Origin: Candidatus Methanophagales archaeon | GTDB lineage: Archaea; Halobacteriota; Syntropharchaeia; Alkanophagales; Methanospirareceae | Assembly: GCA_030617585.1 (NCBI GenBank) | Contig: JAUWVD010000018.1 | Location: forward strand, 1-12,022 | Length of the DNA stretch: 12,022 nucleotides | Reading direction: 5' to 3' | Part shown: piece after piece, positions 7,577 to 12,022 of the stretch | How positions within the stretch are numbered: position 1 is the stretch's first letter | How the letters are laid out: each line of letters starts with the position of its first letter | The notes under the pieces: generated by a model | Told to the model about the DNA's origin: nothing | Seen by the model: only the letters and a program-made list of their open reading frames with translations | The model's database searches: none | Position numbers and translations under genes: made by a program

Positions 7577-8446
7577 TCATTCATACTGATTTATACGCCC
7601 CCACATATCCTTTATCGCATCCGATACCACCCCTCCTGAGAATTCAACCACTGGCTTGCCCGCAACCATCGCCTCAGTGACCACAGAGTCGTATGGTATT
7701 TTGCCAACAACTTGTATTCCTCGCTGCCGGCAAAACTCGGTAATCCTCTCGCTGTTCTCTTCATTAATGTCGTATTTGTTGATGCAGACGGCGGAAGCAA
7801 TACCGAAATGTCTGGTCACATCCATGATTCGTTCGAGGTCATGCAGCCCAGACATCGTGGGCTCGGTAACGATGAGTGCAAGGTCCACGCCAGTCAATGA
7901 CGCAATTACCGGGCAGCCGATGCCCGGCGACCCGTCAATCAGAATGAGTTCACAGCCCTCTTTTTCTGCAACCTGCTGTGCATTGTTCCTAACAACCGTG
8001 ACCAGTTTCCCTGATGCCTCTTCCGCGATATTGAGCTGCGCATGCACCATTGGGCCATAGTTCGTCTTTGATATAAATGCATACCCCGAGACACGTTCTT
8101 TCAGCGTAACCGCCTCCTGCGGACACGTAAACACACAAGCGCCACAGCCCTCACAACGTGCGGGATTGACCGCATAGCCTGATTCTTCGGTCGAAGCGAT
8201 AGCGTTGAATCGACATGTTTCTTCGCACGTTCCGCATTCGGAGCATAGCGTTTTATCCATAACAGCAACTTTCACGCCTTTAAATTCCTCCTTATTTATG
8301 ATTTCCGGATGCACCAACAGATGGAGATCTGGTGCGTCAACATCGCAGTCTACAATGACTTTATTCTCTGCGAGGGCCGCGAACGAGCCCACAAGGGTTG
8401 TCTTCCCCGTGCCTCCTTTTCCACTAATAACCGTTATTTGTTTCAT
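7577..8446 (-). CDS. MinD/Mrp-family ATPase with inserted 2[4Fe-4S] ferredoxin domain (paralogue 1)
   Basis: From the ATG at 8446 the protein has 289 residues: MKQITVISGKGGTGKTT with the deviant Walker A lysine motif (residues 9-17), VDCDVDAPDLHLL (switch region), and an inserted ferredoxin with CSECGTCEETC and CEGCGACVFTCP near residues 65-110. Walker B LILIDGSPGIGCPV and TEPTMSGLHDL follow. Family knowledge: SIMIBI-class P-loop ATPases with this insertion are common in anaerobes, often as adjacent pairs beside NifX-family proteins, and the Desulfovibrio ORP complex contains such a pair. An Fe-S or metal-cluster delivery role is inferred. The start at 8446 is preferred because AAAGGT lies 8 nt upstream; the longer frame to 8491 would run into repeat element D. 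It is last in the operon-like array and about 170 bp from its paralogue. Confidence 0.9.
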   Translation of the reverse strand: MKQITVISGKGGTGKTTLVGSFAALAENKVIVDCDVDAPDLHLLVHPEIINKEEFKGVKVAVMDKTLCSECGTCEETCRFNAIASTEESGYAVNPARCEGCGACVFTCPQEAVTLKERVSGYAFISKTNYGPMVHAQLNIAEEASGKLVTVVRNNAQQVAEKEGCELILIDGSPGIGCPVIASLTGVDLALIVTEPTMSGLHDLERIMDVTRHFGIASAVCINKYDINEENSERITEFCRQRGIQVVGKIPYDSVVTEAMVAGKPVVEFSGGVVSDAIKDMWGRINQYE

Positions 8447-8459
8447 TTGCATATACCTT

Positions 8460-8503
8460 TTATAACCTTTTATAATCGCAAAATTGCACACATTTTCACA
8501 AGA
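8460..8503 (+). repeat. Element D, left arm (degenerate)
   Basis: TTATAATCGCAAAATT followed by GCACACATTTTCACAAG aligns with the element C arm (TTATAACCACGAGATT, ACACAGATTTTCAC) with scattered changes. It is the inverted partner of 8590-8625 and lies directly upstream of the MinD paralogue 1 start. Confidence 0.65.
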
Positions 8504-8507
8504 AACC

Positions 8508-8588
8508 TTTTCTTAGAAAGAAAAGCGGTACCAAAAGAACTATTTTTTCTTTTAGCACAGGCTAAATTTTCTTTTTTAAAAAAGAAAA
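8508..8588. repeat. Cluster of short perfect palindromes between the two MinD-type genes
   Basis: Three exact dyads lie in 81 bp: TTTTCTT/AAGAAAA with a 3-nt loop (8508-8524), TTTAGC/GCTAAA with a 4-nt loop (8551-8566), and a 22-bp uninterrupted palindrome at 8567-8588 (TTTTCTTTTTT and its complement). They fill the interior of element D. T-runs on both strands could also favour archaeal transcription termination after the upstream MinD gene. Confidence 0.7.
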
Positions 8589-8589
8589 A

Positions 8590-8625
8590 GTGTTGTGTAA
8601 ATCTTGTGTAATCTCGTGGTTATAA
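8590..8625 (-). repeat. Element D, right arm
   Basis: On the minus strand this reads TTATAACCACGAGATT, ACACAAGATTT, ACACAACAC, closely matching the left arm of element C. The TAA at its outer end is the stop codon of MinD paralogue 2, so the element and the gene end overlap by a few bases. Confidence 0.8.
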
Positions 8626-9453
8626 GAGAACTTTATCAATTATCCCTGCAAATCGCTCCTTCCACTCCGGCATCACCTTCACAAAGGGCACGCCCTCGGA
8701 ATAGTAACGTGCAATCCGCGTGTCATGCGGAATCTCAAGCAAAATCGTAATCCCTTCCTTCTCGCAGTACTCATACACCTTTCGATCTCCAATCCCTGCT
8801 CTATTTATAACCATGCCAAAAGGGATCTTAAGCACTCTGAGCACCTCAACCGCAAGCCTCAAATCGTAGAGCCCAAACGGTGTGGGCTCAGTCACAAGAA
8901 TGCAGTAATCGCTGCCTTGTACGGCTGCAATCACCGGACATGCCGTTCCCGGCGATACATCAATAATCACTGTCTTTTCCGGATCAATGTCCGCTTTTAC
9001 CTGGTCGATCAGCGGTGTTGCCATTATCTCCCCGATATTCAACACCCCGTACACGAGGTCAATGTTGCCGTCACCGCTTTTTCCTGTTTTTATAACGCCA
9101 ATCTCCCTCGGTTCCTCGCTGATCGCATCTTGCGGGCATACAAGGGAGCATAACCCACAGCCGTGGCAAAGTTCCGGGAACACCATTACTTCTTTTTGCG
9201 GCACAACAACAAGAGCGTTGTATTCACACGCCGCAGCACACTTACCGCAGTAATCACAGAAATCGTAATTGACCCTTGGCACCAGCGTATACGCCGGCTT
9301 TATCTCCTCGATCACCGGATTAAGGAAGATATGTGAATTTGGCTCTTCTACATCGCAATCGAGTACTTGTACGTTCGGAAGCGACAGAGCGAGATTAACT
9401 GCTACTGTTGTCTTTCCCGTACCGCCTTTGCCGCTTGCTACCGCAATAATCAT
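8620..9453 (-). CDS. MinD/Mrp-family ATPase with inserted 2[4Fe-4S] ferredoxin domain (paralogue 2)
   Basis: From the ATG at 9453 the protein has 277 residues. It has the same architecture as the downstream paralogue: MIIAVASGKGGTGKTT (deviant Walker A), LDCDVEEPNSHIFL, a ferredoxin insertion with CDYCGKCAAAC and CHGCGLCSLVCP, Walker B VIIDVSPGTACPV, then TEPTPFGLYDL. The two share motifs throughout but differ considerably, so the duplication is old. They may work as a heterodimer, as proposed for ORP-type ATPases; this is inference. The start at 9453 is preferred over upstream ATGs (9474, 9486, 9507) because GGTGA (9458-9462) sits 4 nt before it and the fold begins immediately. The NifX-family gene ends 32 bp upstream. 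The stop codon lies inside repeat element D. Confidence 0.9.
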   Translation of the reverse strand: MIIAVASGKGGTGKTTVAVNLALSLPNVQVLDCDVEEPNSHIFLNPVIEEIKPAYTLVPRVNYDFCDYCGKCAAACEYNALVVVPQKEVMVFPELCHGCGLCSLVCPQDAISEEPREIGVIKTGKSGDGNIDLVYGVLNIGEIMATPLIDQVKADIDPEKTVIIDVSPGTACPVIAAVQGSDYCILVTEPTPFGLYDLRLAVEVLRVLKIPFGMVINRAGIGDRKVYEYCEKEGITILLEIPHDTRIARYYSEGVPFVKVMPEWKERFAGIIDKVLL

Positions 9454-9485
9454 CTGTTCACCGTTTTGTTGCATTGCGCGTCCCA

Positions 9486-9845
9486 TTAATGCCGGTGCAT
9501 TTTGCACGCATTGGCATCACTAGCTTCGTTGAGTCTTCCTGCCTGAAAAGCGCTTATTGCTTCGCTCACCGTACCACTGGCGCCTACATACACCTCTATC
9601 CCCAACTGTTCAAACGCGCTTATTGCACGAGGGCCTAATCCGGAACAGAGCATTATCTCTGCACCCGCACCTGCTACGAGATCAGGTGTATTGCCTACAC
9701 CGCCAAAATGTTCACCCGTGTTCTGCACAATTTCCACCTTGTTACTCACCATATCCACAACAGTAAATGTTGGCGCTCTTCCAAAATGCTCACTTACAAG
9801 ATCTTCCAATCCTCCATTTCCCAATGAGGGAATGCATAGTTTCAT
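9486..9845 (-). CDS. NifX/NifB-C-terminal-like (dinitrogenase Fe-Mo cofactor) family protein
   Basis: This 119-residue single-domain protein belongs to the family that includes NifX, NafY, the C-terminal part of NifB and the orange protein ORP, which hold metal-sulfur clusters. Features seen are MKLCIPSLGNGGLED at the start, SEHFGRAPTFTVVD, a central GGVGNTPDLVAGAGAEIMLCSGLG, and AISAFEQLGIEVYVGASGTVSEAISAF. The tail ANACKMHRH puts one Cys and two His within six residues, a plausible metal site. No nitrogenase genes are in view, so a nitrogenase role is not implied. Its neighbours (IscU-type scaffold upstream, two MinD-ferredoxin ATPases downstream) suggest it receives or carries a cluster. 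A near-perfect ribosome binding site precedes the ATG. Confidence 0.9.
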   Translation of the reverse strand: MKLCIPSLGNGGLEDLVSEHFGRAPTFTVVDMVSNKVEIVQNTGEHFGGVGNTPDLVAGAGAEIMLCSGLGPRAISAFEQLGIEVYVGASGTVSEAISAFQAGRLNEASDANACKMHRH

Positions 9846-9850
9846 TTGTT

Positions 9851-9857
9851 CACCTCC
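9851..9857 (-). promoter_or_regulatory. Strong Shine-Dalgarno of the NifX-family gene
   Basis: The minus strand reads GGAGGTG followed by AACAA and the ATG at 9845. The site starts just after the stop codon of the IscU-type gene (TAG at 9861-9859), so the second gene can be translated by reinitiation or independently. It also shows that the organism uses canonical leadered translation. Confidence 0.8.
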
Positions 9858-9858
9858 T

Positions 9859-10347
9859 CTATTTTTTATTGCTTTTTTTATTCTTATTCTTACTCTTATT
9901 CTTACTCTTATAATCTTCCAGAGCTGCTCTTAGCGTGTCCATTGCAAGCACAGAGCAATGAATGTTTTCTTCCGGTAAACCACCCAAAACAGATAAAACA
10001 TCCTTGTCCTCTATCGTGAGTGCTTCTTCGATTGTCTTACCTTTCACCAGTTCTGTAACCACGCTTCCACATGCCATTGAAGCACCACAACCATCGGTTA
10101 TGTATTTGCAATCTACGATTTTATTCTCTTCAACTTTAATATGCATCTGCAGTGTGTCTCCGCAGGGGCCTGTTACTCTGGCAGCACCACTGGGAGCTTC
10201 CAGTTCACCAACGTTTTTTGGGTTGTATGCCGCCTCAAGTGTCTTCTCGGAGTATATTCCCCTTTCCTCTTCTAATATCTCCTCCTCCATCTCCTTGGTT
10301 AGTTCATCGAAATCGGAAGTTTCATTTTTTTCGGCTATTTTTTCCAT
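9859..10347 (-). CDS. IscU/NifU-N-type Fe-S cluster assembly scaffold with acidic N-extension and Lys/Asn tail
   Basis: This 162-residue protein is longer than the about 125 typical for IscU. Residues 1-30 are an acidic, probably helical extension rich in Glu. The scaffold core runs from about 32 to 146 with the three cluster cysteines: C62 in GPCGD (with D64), C87 in DGCGAS and C131 in NIHCS; C80 and C93 are extra. The HscA-binding LPPVK motif of bacterial IscU is replaced by LGGLPEEN, the pattern found in NifU-like and many anaerobe proteins. The last 16 residues are a Lys/Asn/Ser-only tail coded by a hexamer-like repeat. It would assemble [2Fe-2S] or [4Fe-4S] clusters for the neighbouring NifX, ferredoxin and MinD proteins. 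No cysteine desulfurase gene is in the window. The start has AGGT 4 nt upstream. Confidence 0.92.
   Translation of the reverse strand: MEKIAEKNETSDFDELTKEMEEEILEEERGIYSEKTLEAAYNPKNVGELEAPSGAARVTGPCGDTLQMHIKVEENKIVDCKYITDGCGASMACGSVVTELVKGKTIEEALTIEDKDVLSVLGGLPEENIHCSVLAMDTLRAALEDYKSKNKSKNKNKKSNKK
9878..9910 (-). repeat. Trinucleotide-pair tandem repeat coding the Lys/Asn/Ser tail of the scaffold protein
   Basis: On the coding strand AAG alternates with AGT or AAT for eleven codons, giving K-S-K-N-K-S-K-N-K-N-K. The unit is 6 bp (12 bp if the AGT/AAT alternation is counted), so slippage would keep the frame. Confidence 0.8.
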
Positions 10348-10396
10348 TTTACCTGCATTTAATCACGCATTTTTTAACGTTTAATTATTTACACAC

Positions 10397-10708
10397 TTAT
10401 AGCTCTTCGATACTTCTTTCCATCTCCTCAACTTTGGACCTTACGACGTTTAATTGCGTTTTTAGCCGCTCCAGTACTGGATCTCCCTGCAAAAGTGGAG
10501 ATGAATGTGGGGCTATTTGGATGGCACTCTTTGGACAAGCCCGTACACAAGCAGTGCAGCATATACACCTGTTAAAATCCACTACTGCTTTTTTATCAAC
10601 GATTCCAATCGCACCTGTCCCGCAAACCCCGGTGCACTTTCCACACCCTACGCATAGTTCTTCGTTAACAAAAGCTTTCCAGGCTAATGATAGTATGGAT
10701 TGCGGCAT
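10397..10708 (-). CDS. 2[4Fe-4S] ferredoxin with C-terminal coiled-coil tail
   Basis: This 103-residue protein has two complete cluster motifs. Cluster I uses C19, C22, C25 and C29 (CVGCGKCTGVC); cluster II uses C48, C51, C54 and C58 (CICCTACVRACP), with an extra C50. The pseudo-twofold layout is that of bacterial-type ferredoxins, but the usual Pro after the fourth Cys of cluster I is Gly. The ferredoxin ends near residue 66. A tail of about 30 residues follows, DPVLERLKTQLNVVRSKV then EEMERSIEEL, which is amphipathic and probably a coiled coil, resembling the tails of two other proteins in this array. It may supply electrons to the scaffold or cofactor proteins, docked through the tail. No strong ribosome binding site is seen before the ATG at 10708, so the exact start is less certain. 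Confidence 0.9.
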   Translation of the reverse strand: MPQSILSLAWKAFVNEELCVGCGKCTGVCGTGAIGIVDKKAVVDFNRCICCTACVRACPKSAIQIAPHSSPLLQGDPVLERLKTQLNVVRSKVEEMERSIEEL

Positions 10709-10742
10709 AGCACACTAAAAAAGAAAAAGGAGAAAGAAAGAA

Positions 10743-10781
10743 CTATCTTCTCGCTTTTCCACACAGTTCGCATTTACCCAT
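10743..10781 (-). CDS. Possible 12-residue CxxC microprotein
   Basis: The minus strand encodes MGKCELCGKARR and a TAG stop. AGGAG lies about 7-9 nt before the ATG, in a purine-rich run. The CELCG pair is a zinc-knuckle or Fe-S-like motif. It fills the otherwise empty gap between the coiled-coil protein (stop at 10821) and the ferredoxin (start at 10708). It could be a real peptide, a decayed larger zinc-ribbon gene, or chance. A ribosome site, in-operon position and a Cys pair are modest support only. Confidence 0.35.
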   Translation of the reverse strand: MGKCELCGKARR

Positions 10782-10820
10782 TTCCTTCTCCTCATGTTTC
10801 TAATTGGCCCTTTCCACTCT

Positions 10821-11114
10821 TTACTTTCTCAGTTCTTCCAGTCTCTTCTTTAGCTGCTCTAACTGGTCCCCAAGCATCTGTGCCTGCGATTCGAGCATAG
10901 AAATCTCCTGCTCTTTCGGCATTGCTGGCATGCCCATTGGTGCAACAGGTGCGCCTGCTGGTGCTTGCTGTTGTATCCAAGAAGCAAACTGCGGCATCTG
11001 TCCCGTCTGTGTGAGATACTGTGCACCTGGCGGCATTCCGGTTGGACTCCTATCTGCCCAGCCCGGAGAGTATCCAAATCGCATCCAGCCGGGTAAACCA
11101 GTCAGATAATACAT
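10821..11114 (-). CDS. Small Gly/Pro/Met/Gln-rich protein with C-terminal coiled coil (DUF5320-like)
   Basis: From the ATG at 11114 the protein has 97 residues. The N-terminus is aromatic and glycine-rich (MYYLTGLPGWMRFGYSPGW, then PTGMPPGAQYL). A middle section is rich in Gln, Ala, Pro and Met (about residues 40-65), and the last 30 residues form a predicted coiled coil (EQEISMLESQAQ, then LGDQLEQLKKRLEELRK). There is no Cys and no signal peptide or membrane segment. The layout resembles small DUF5320-type proteins found beside NifX-family genes in anaerobes; the function is unknown. The start at 11114 is chosen because GAAGGAG lies 4 nt upstream; an in-frame ATG at 11138 would add eight residues coded by this ribosome site. 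Its tail is similar to those of the NifX fusion and the ferredoxin. Confidence 0.78.
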   Translation of the reverse strand: MYYLTGLPGWMRFGYSPGWADRSPTGMPPGAQYLTQTGQMPQFASWIQQQAPAGAPVAPMGMPAMPKEQEISMLESQAQMLGDQLEQLKKRLEELRK

Positions 11115-11160
11115 GTTTCTCCTTCTATTTCCTCCCATTTTTTTCTTATCGCCTCCTAAA

Positions 11161-11183
11161 CAAACTTTTTAGCAAAAAGTTTG
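11161..11183. other. Perfect 10-bp stem-loop between the zinc-ribbon and coiled-coil genes
   Basis: CAAACTTTTT (11161-11170) and AAAAAGTTTG (11174-11183) pair without mismatch around a 3-nt loop. On the transcript it follows a GCCT/AGGC mini-hairpin with a T6 run just after the zinc-ribbon stop. The next gene has its own strong ribosome site after it. Partial termination or RNA processing that sets unequal expression is plausible. Confidence 0.55.
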
Positions 11184-11196
11184 ATCAAAAAATGCC

Positions 11197-11409
<213 letters not shown>

Positions 11410-11410
11410 T

Positions 11411-11626
11411 TTATCTTATCCACCTCCCGTAAGAATAGGGATAGCCATAATATGGCATTGGGTACATCCCTGGAGCTGGAGCCATTGCACCATACATTCC
11501 GGTCCACCACCTTCTGGGAAGCCACGGGAAATTCCTGCAGTATGGATAAGGGTTGCCCATTCCCATACCTCTTCCGGGTCCAAAGCCAGACCAAAAACCT
11601 CTGCCAAATCCTCTTCCTATTGCCAT
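11411..11626 (-). CDS. Small Gly/Arg/aromatic-rich protein, DUF5320-like
   Basis: From the ATG at 11626 the protein has 71 residues: MAIGRGFGRGFWSGFGPGRG, then MGMGNPYPYC, FPWLPRRWWTGMYG, and a Pro/Met/Tyr-rich end (PMPYYGYPYSYGRW). About half the residues are Gly, Tyr, Trp, Phe, Met or Pro, and there is a single Cys. No known catalytic motif, signal peptide or transmembrane helix is seen. Glycine/aromatic-rich small proteins with an NPYP-C / LPRRWW core occur in archaeal NifX-type clusters; I know no assigned function. Ribosome site GGGGGTGA overlaps the stop of the upstream NifX fusion, and its own 3' end contains the ribosome site of the zinc-ribbon gene. This tight coupling argues that it is truly translated. 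Confidence 0.72.
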   Translation of the reverse strand: MAIGRGFGRGFWSGFGPGRGMGMGNPYPYCRNFPWLPRRWWTGMYGAMAPAPGMYPMPYYGYPYSYGRWIR

Positions 11627-11631
11627 TTTTT

Positions 11632-11639
11632 TCACCCCC
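11632..11639 (-). promoter_or_regulatory. Ribosome binding site overlapping the stop of the NifX fusion
   Basis: GGGGGTGA on the minus strand contains the TGA stop of the upstream gene and lies 5 nt before the ATG at 11626. It decides this start over the in-frame GTG at 11635 and indicates translational coupling. Confidence 0.75.
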
Positions 11640-12022
11640 TTTTAAGTTCTTCTATTCTATTCTTCACTTCTTCCAAATCTTTCTCCAGTCTATTTGCCAT
11701 GTTCAATAGTTCTTCGATTTCTTCTTCTTTCGTTCGAGGCGTTATTGGTGCCTGCGGCGCTTGTGGTTGTGGTTGTGGTTGTGGTTGCGAAGGCATTGGT
11801 TGCTGCATGCCAAGTCCCATACCTCTGCCCATGCCTTGCCCTCTGCCGCCGCCGCCTCGTCCTCCGCCCATGCCCATGCCCAATCCGCCACCTGGTGCAG
11901 TAGCGCCCATACCAGCATGAGCAGCTACTGTTGAAGCACCTGTCTCACCTAACTTACCACTTTTATACATCTCAGTAGCTTCTTGTACCGTGCCATAAGC
12001 GCCGGTTGCAATTTTCACACCA
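11632..12022 (-). CDS. NifX-domain protein fused to Gly/Met-rich linker, Gln-Pro repeat and coiled-coil tail (5' partial)
   Basis: The frame is open to the right edge (GGT-GTG-AAA...), so the N-terminus is missing. The first about 35 residues, GVKIATGAYGTVQEATEMYK then SGKLGETGASTVAAHAG, match the C-terminal part of the NifX/ORP fold (compare VYVGASGTVSEAISAFQAGRL in the gene at 9486). Next comes a Gly/Met/Arg-rich linker of about 35 residues (GMGMGGGRGGGGRGQGMGRG), then a Gln-Pro repeat (QPQPQPQPQAPQAP), and finally a charged helix of about 37 residues ending RLEKDLEEVKNRIEELKRG, a clear coiled-coil candidate. The fused tail would allow oligomerisation or docking to the other tailed proteins. 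It is the most upstream gene visible in the array, and the promoter must lie beyond the window. The partial fold makes exact function uncertain. Confidence 0.82.
   Translation of the reverse strand, partial: GVKIATGAYGTVQEATEMYKSGKLGETGASTVAAHAGMGATAPGGGLGMGMGGGRGGGGRGQGMGRGMGLGMQQPMPSQPQPQPQPQAPQAPITPRTKEEEIEELLNMANRLEKDLEEVKNRIEELKRG
11761..11788 (-). repeat. Tandem 6-bp repeat coding Gln-Pro
   Basis: TTGTGG occurs four times in tandem on the plus strand plus a partial copy; the coding strand gives alternating Gln and Pro. It is one of three in-frame hexamer tracts in this gene array. Confidence 0.9.

Noticed and set aside
8447..8491. Longer start for MinD paralogue 1 at 8491, adding 15 residues.
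   Set aside because: The extension is translated from repeat element D and precedes the natural MKQITVISGKGG start, which has its own ribosome site.
9486..9845. NifX similarity taken as evidence for nitrogen fixation.
   Set aside because: No nifH, nifD, nifK, nifE or nifN is present, and NifX-family proteins are widespread in non-fixing anaerobes.
11115..11138. Upstream ATG at 11138 for the coiled-coil protein.
   Set aside because: The eight extra residues are coded by the purine-rich ribosome site of the ATG at 11114, and spacing from the earlier AGGAGG is long (13 nt).

Overview
The window reads as the chromosome of an anaerobic euryarchaeon. It carries archaeal RNA polymerase subunit Rpo4 beside DUF655, an archaeal-type short-tailed S-adenosylhomocysteine hydrolase, several GGAGGTGA-type ribosome binding sites, TATA-like boxes, and a large set of Fe-S proteins of the kind found in strict anaerobes. 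The AT-rich intergenic repeats and the composition of the nif-like cluster recall methanogen, ANME or Archaeoglobus-type genomes. A finer assignment (ANME-1-like) is only a guess.

Left part (1-5258): a GlmU-like sugar-nucleotide gene, cut by the left edge, and glmS together supply UDP-N-acetylglucosamine. Converging on glmS is the two-gene unit rpo4-DUF655 on the minus strand. Divergent from rpo4 is ahcY (S-adenosylhomocysteine hydrolase).

Middle (5259-7576): hemD and cobA on the minus strand form a tetrapyrrole branch that makes uroporphyrinogen III and then precorrin-2. Both ends of hemD are bordered by palindromic intergenic elements built from 10-bp units. Upstream of cobA lies a related element fused to a remnant of an IS200-like Y1 transposase.

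Right part (7577-12022): a minus-strand operon-like array. In transcription order it holds a NifX-domain protein with a Gly/Met-rich linker and coiled-coil tail (cut by the right edge), a Gly/aromatic-rich small protein, a GQ-repeat zinc-ribbon protein, a coiled-coil-tailed small protein, a possible 12-residue CxxC peptide, a 2[4Fe-4S] ferredoxin with its own coiled-coil tail, an IscU/NifU-type scaffold, a second NifX-family protein, and two MinD-family ATPases that each carry an inserted ferredoxin domain. The set resembles the MinD-ferredoxin plus NifX-family 'orange protein' (ORP) loci of anaerobes, here combined with an IscU scaffold and a suite of small low-complexity proteins. The likely theme is ATP-driven assembly or transfer of a metal-sulfur cluster. 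The shared coiled-coil tails on otherwise unrelated members are the most interesting unexplained feature.

No rRNA, tRNA, CRISPR array or intact mobile element was seen.
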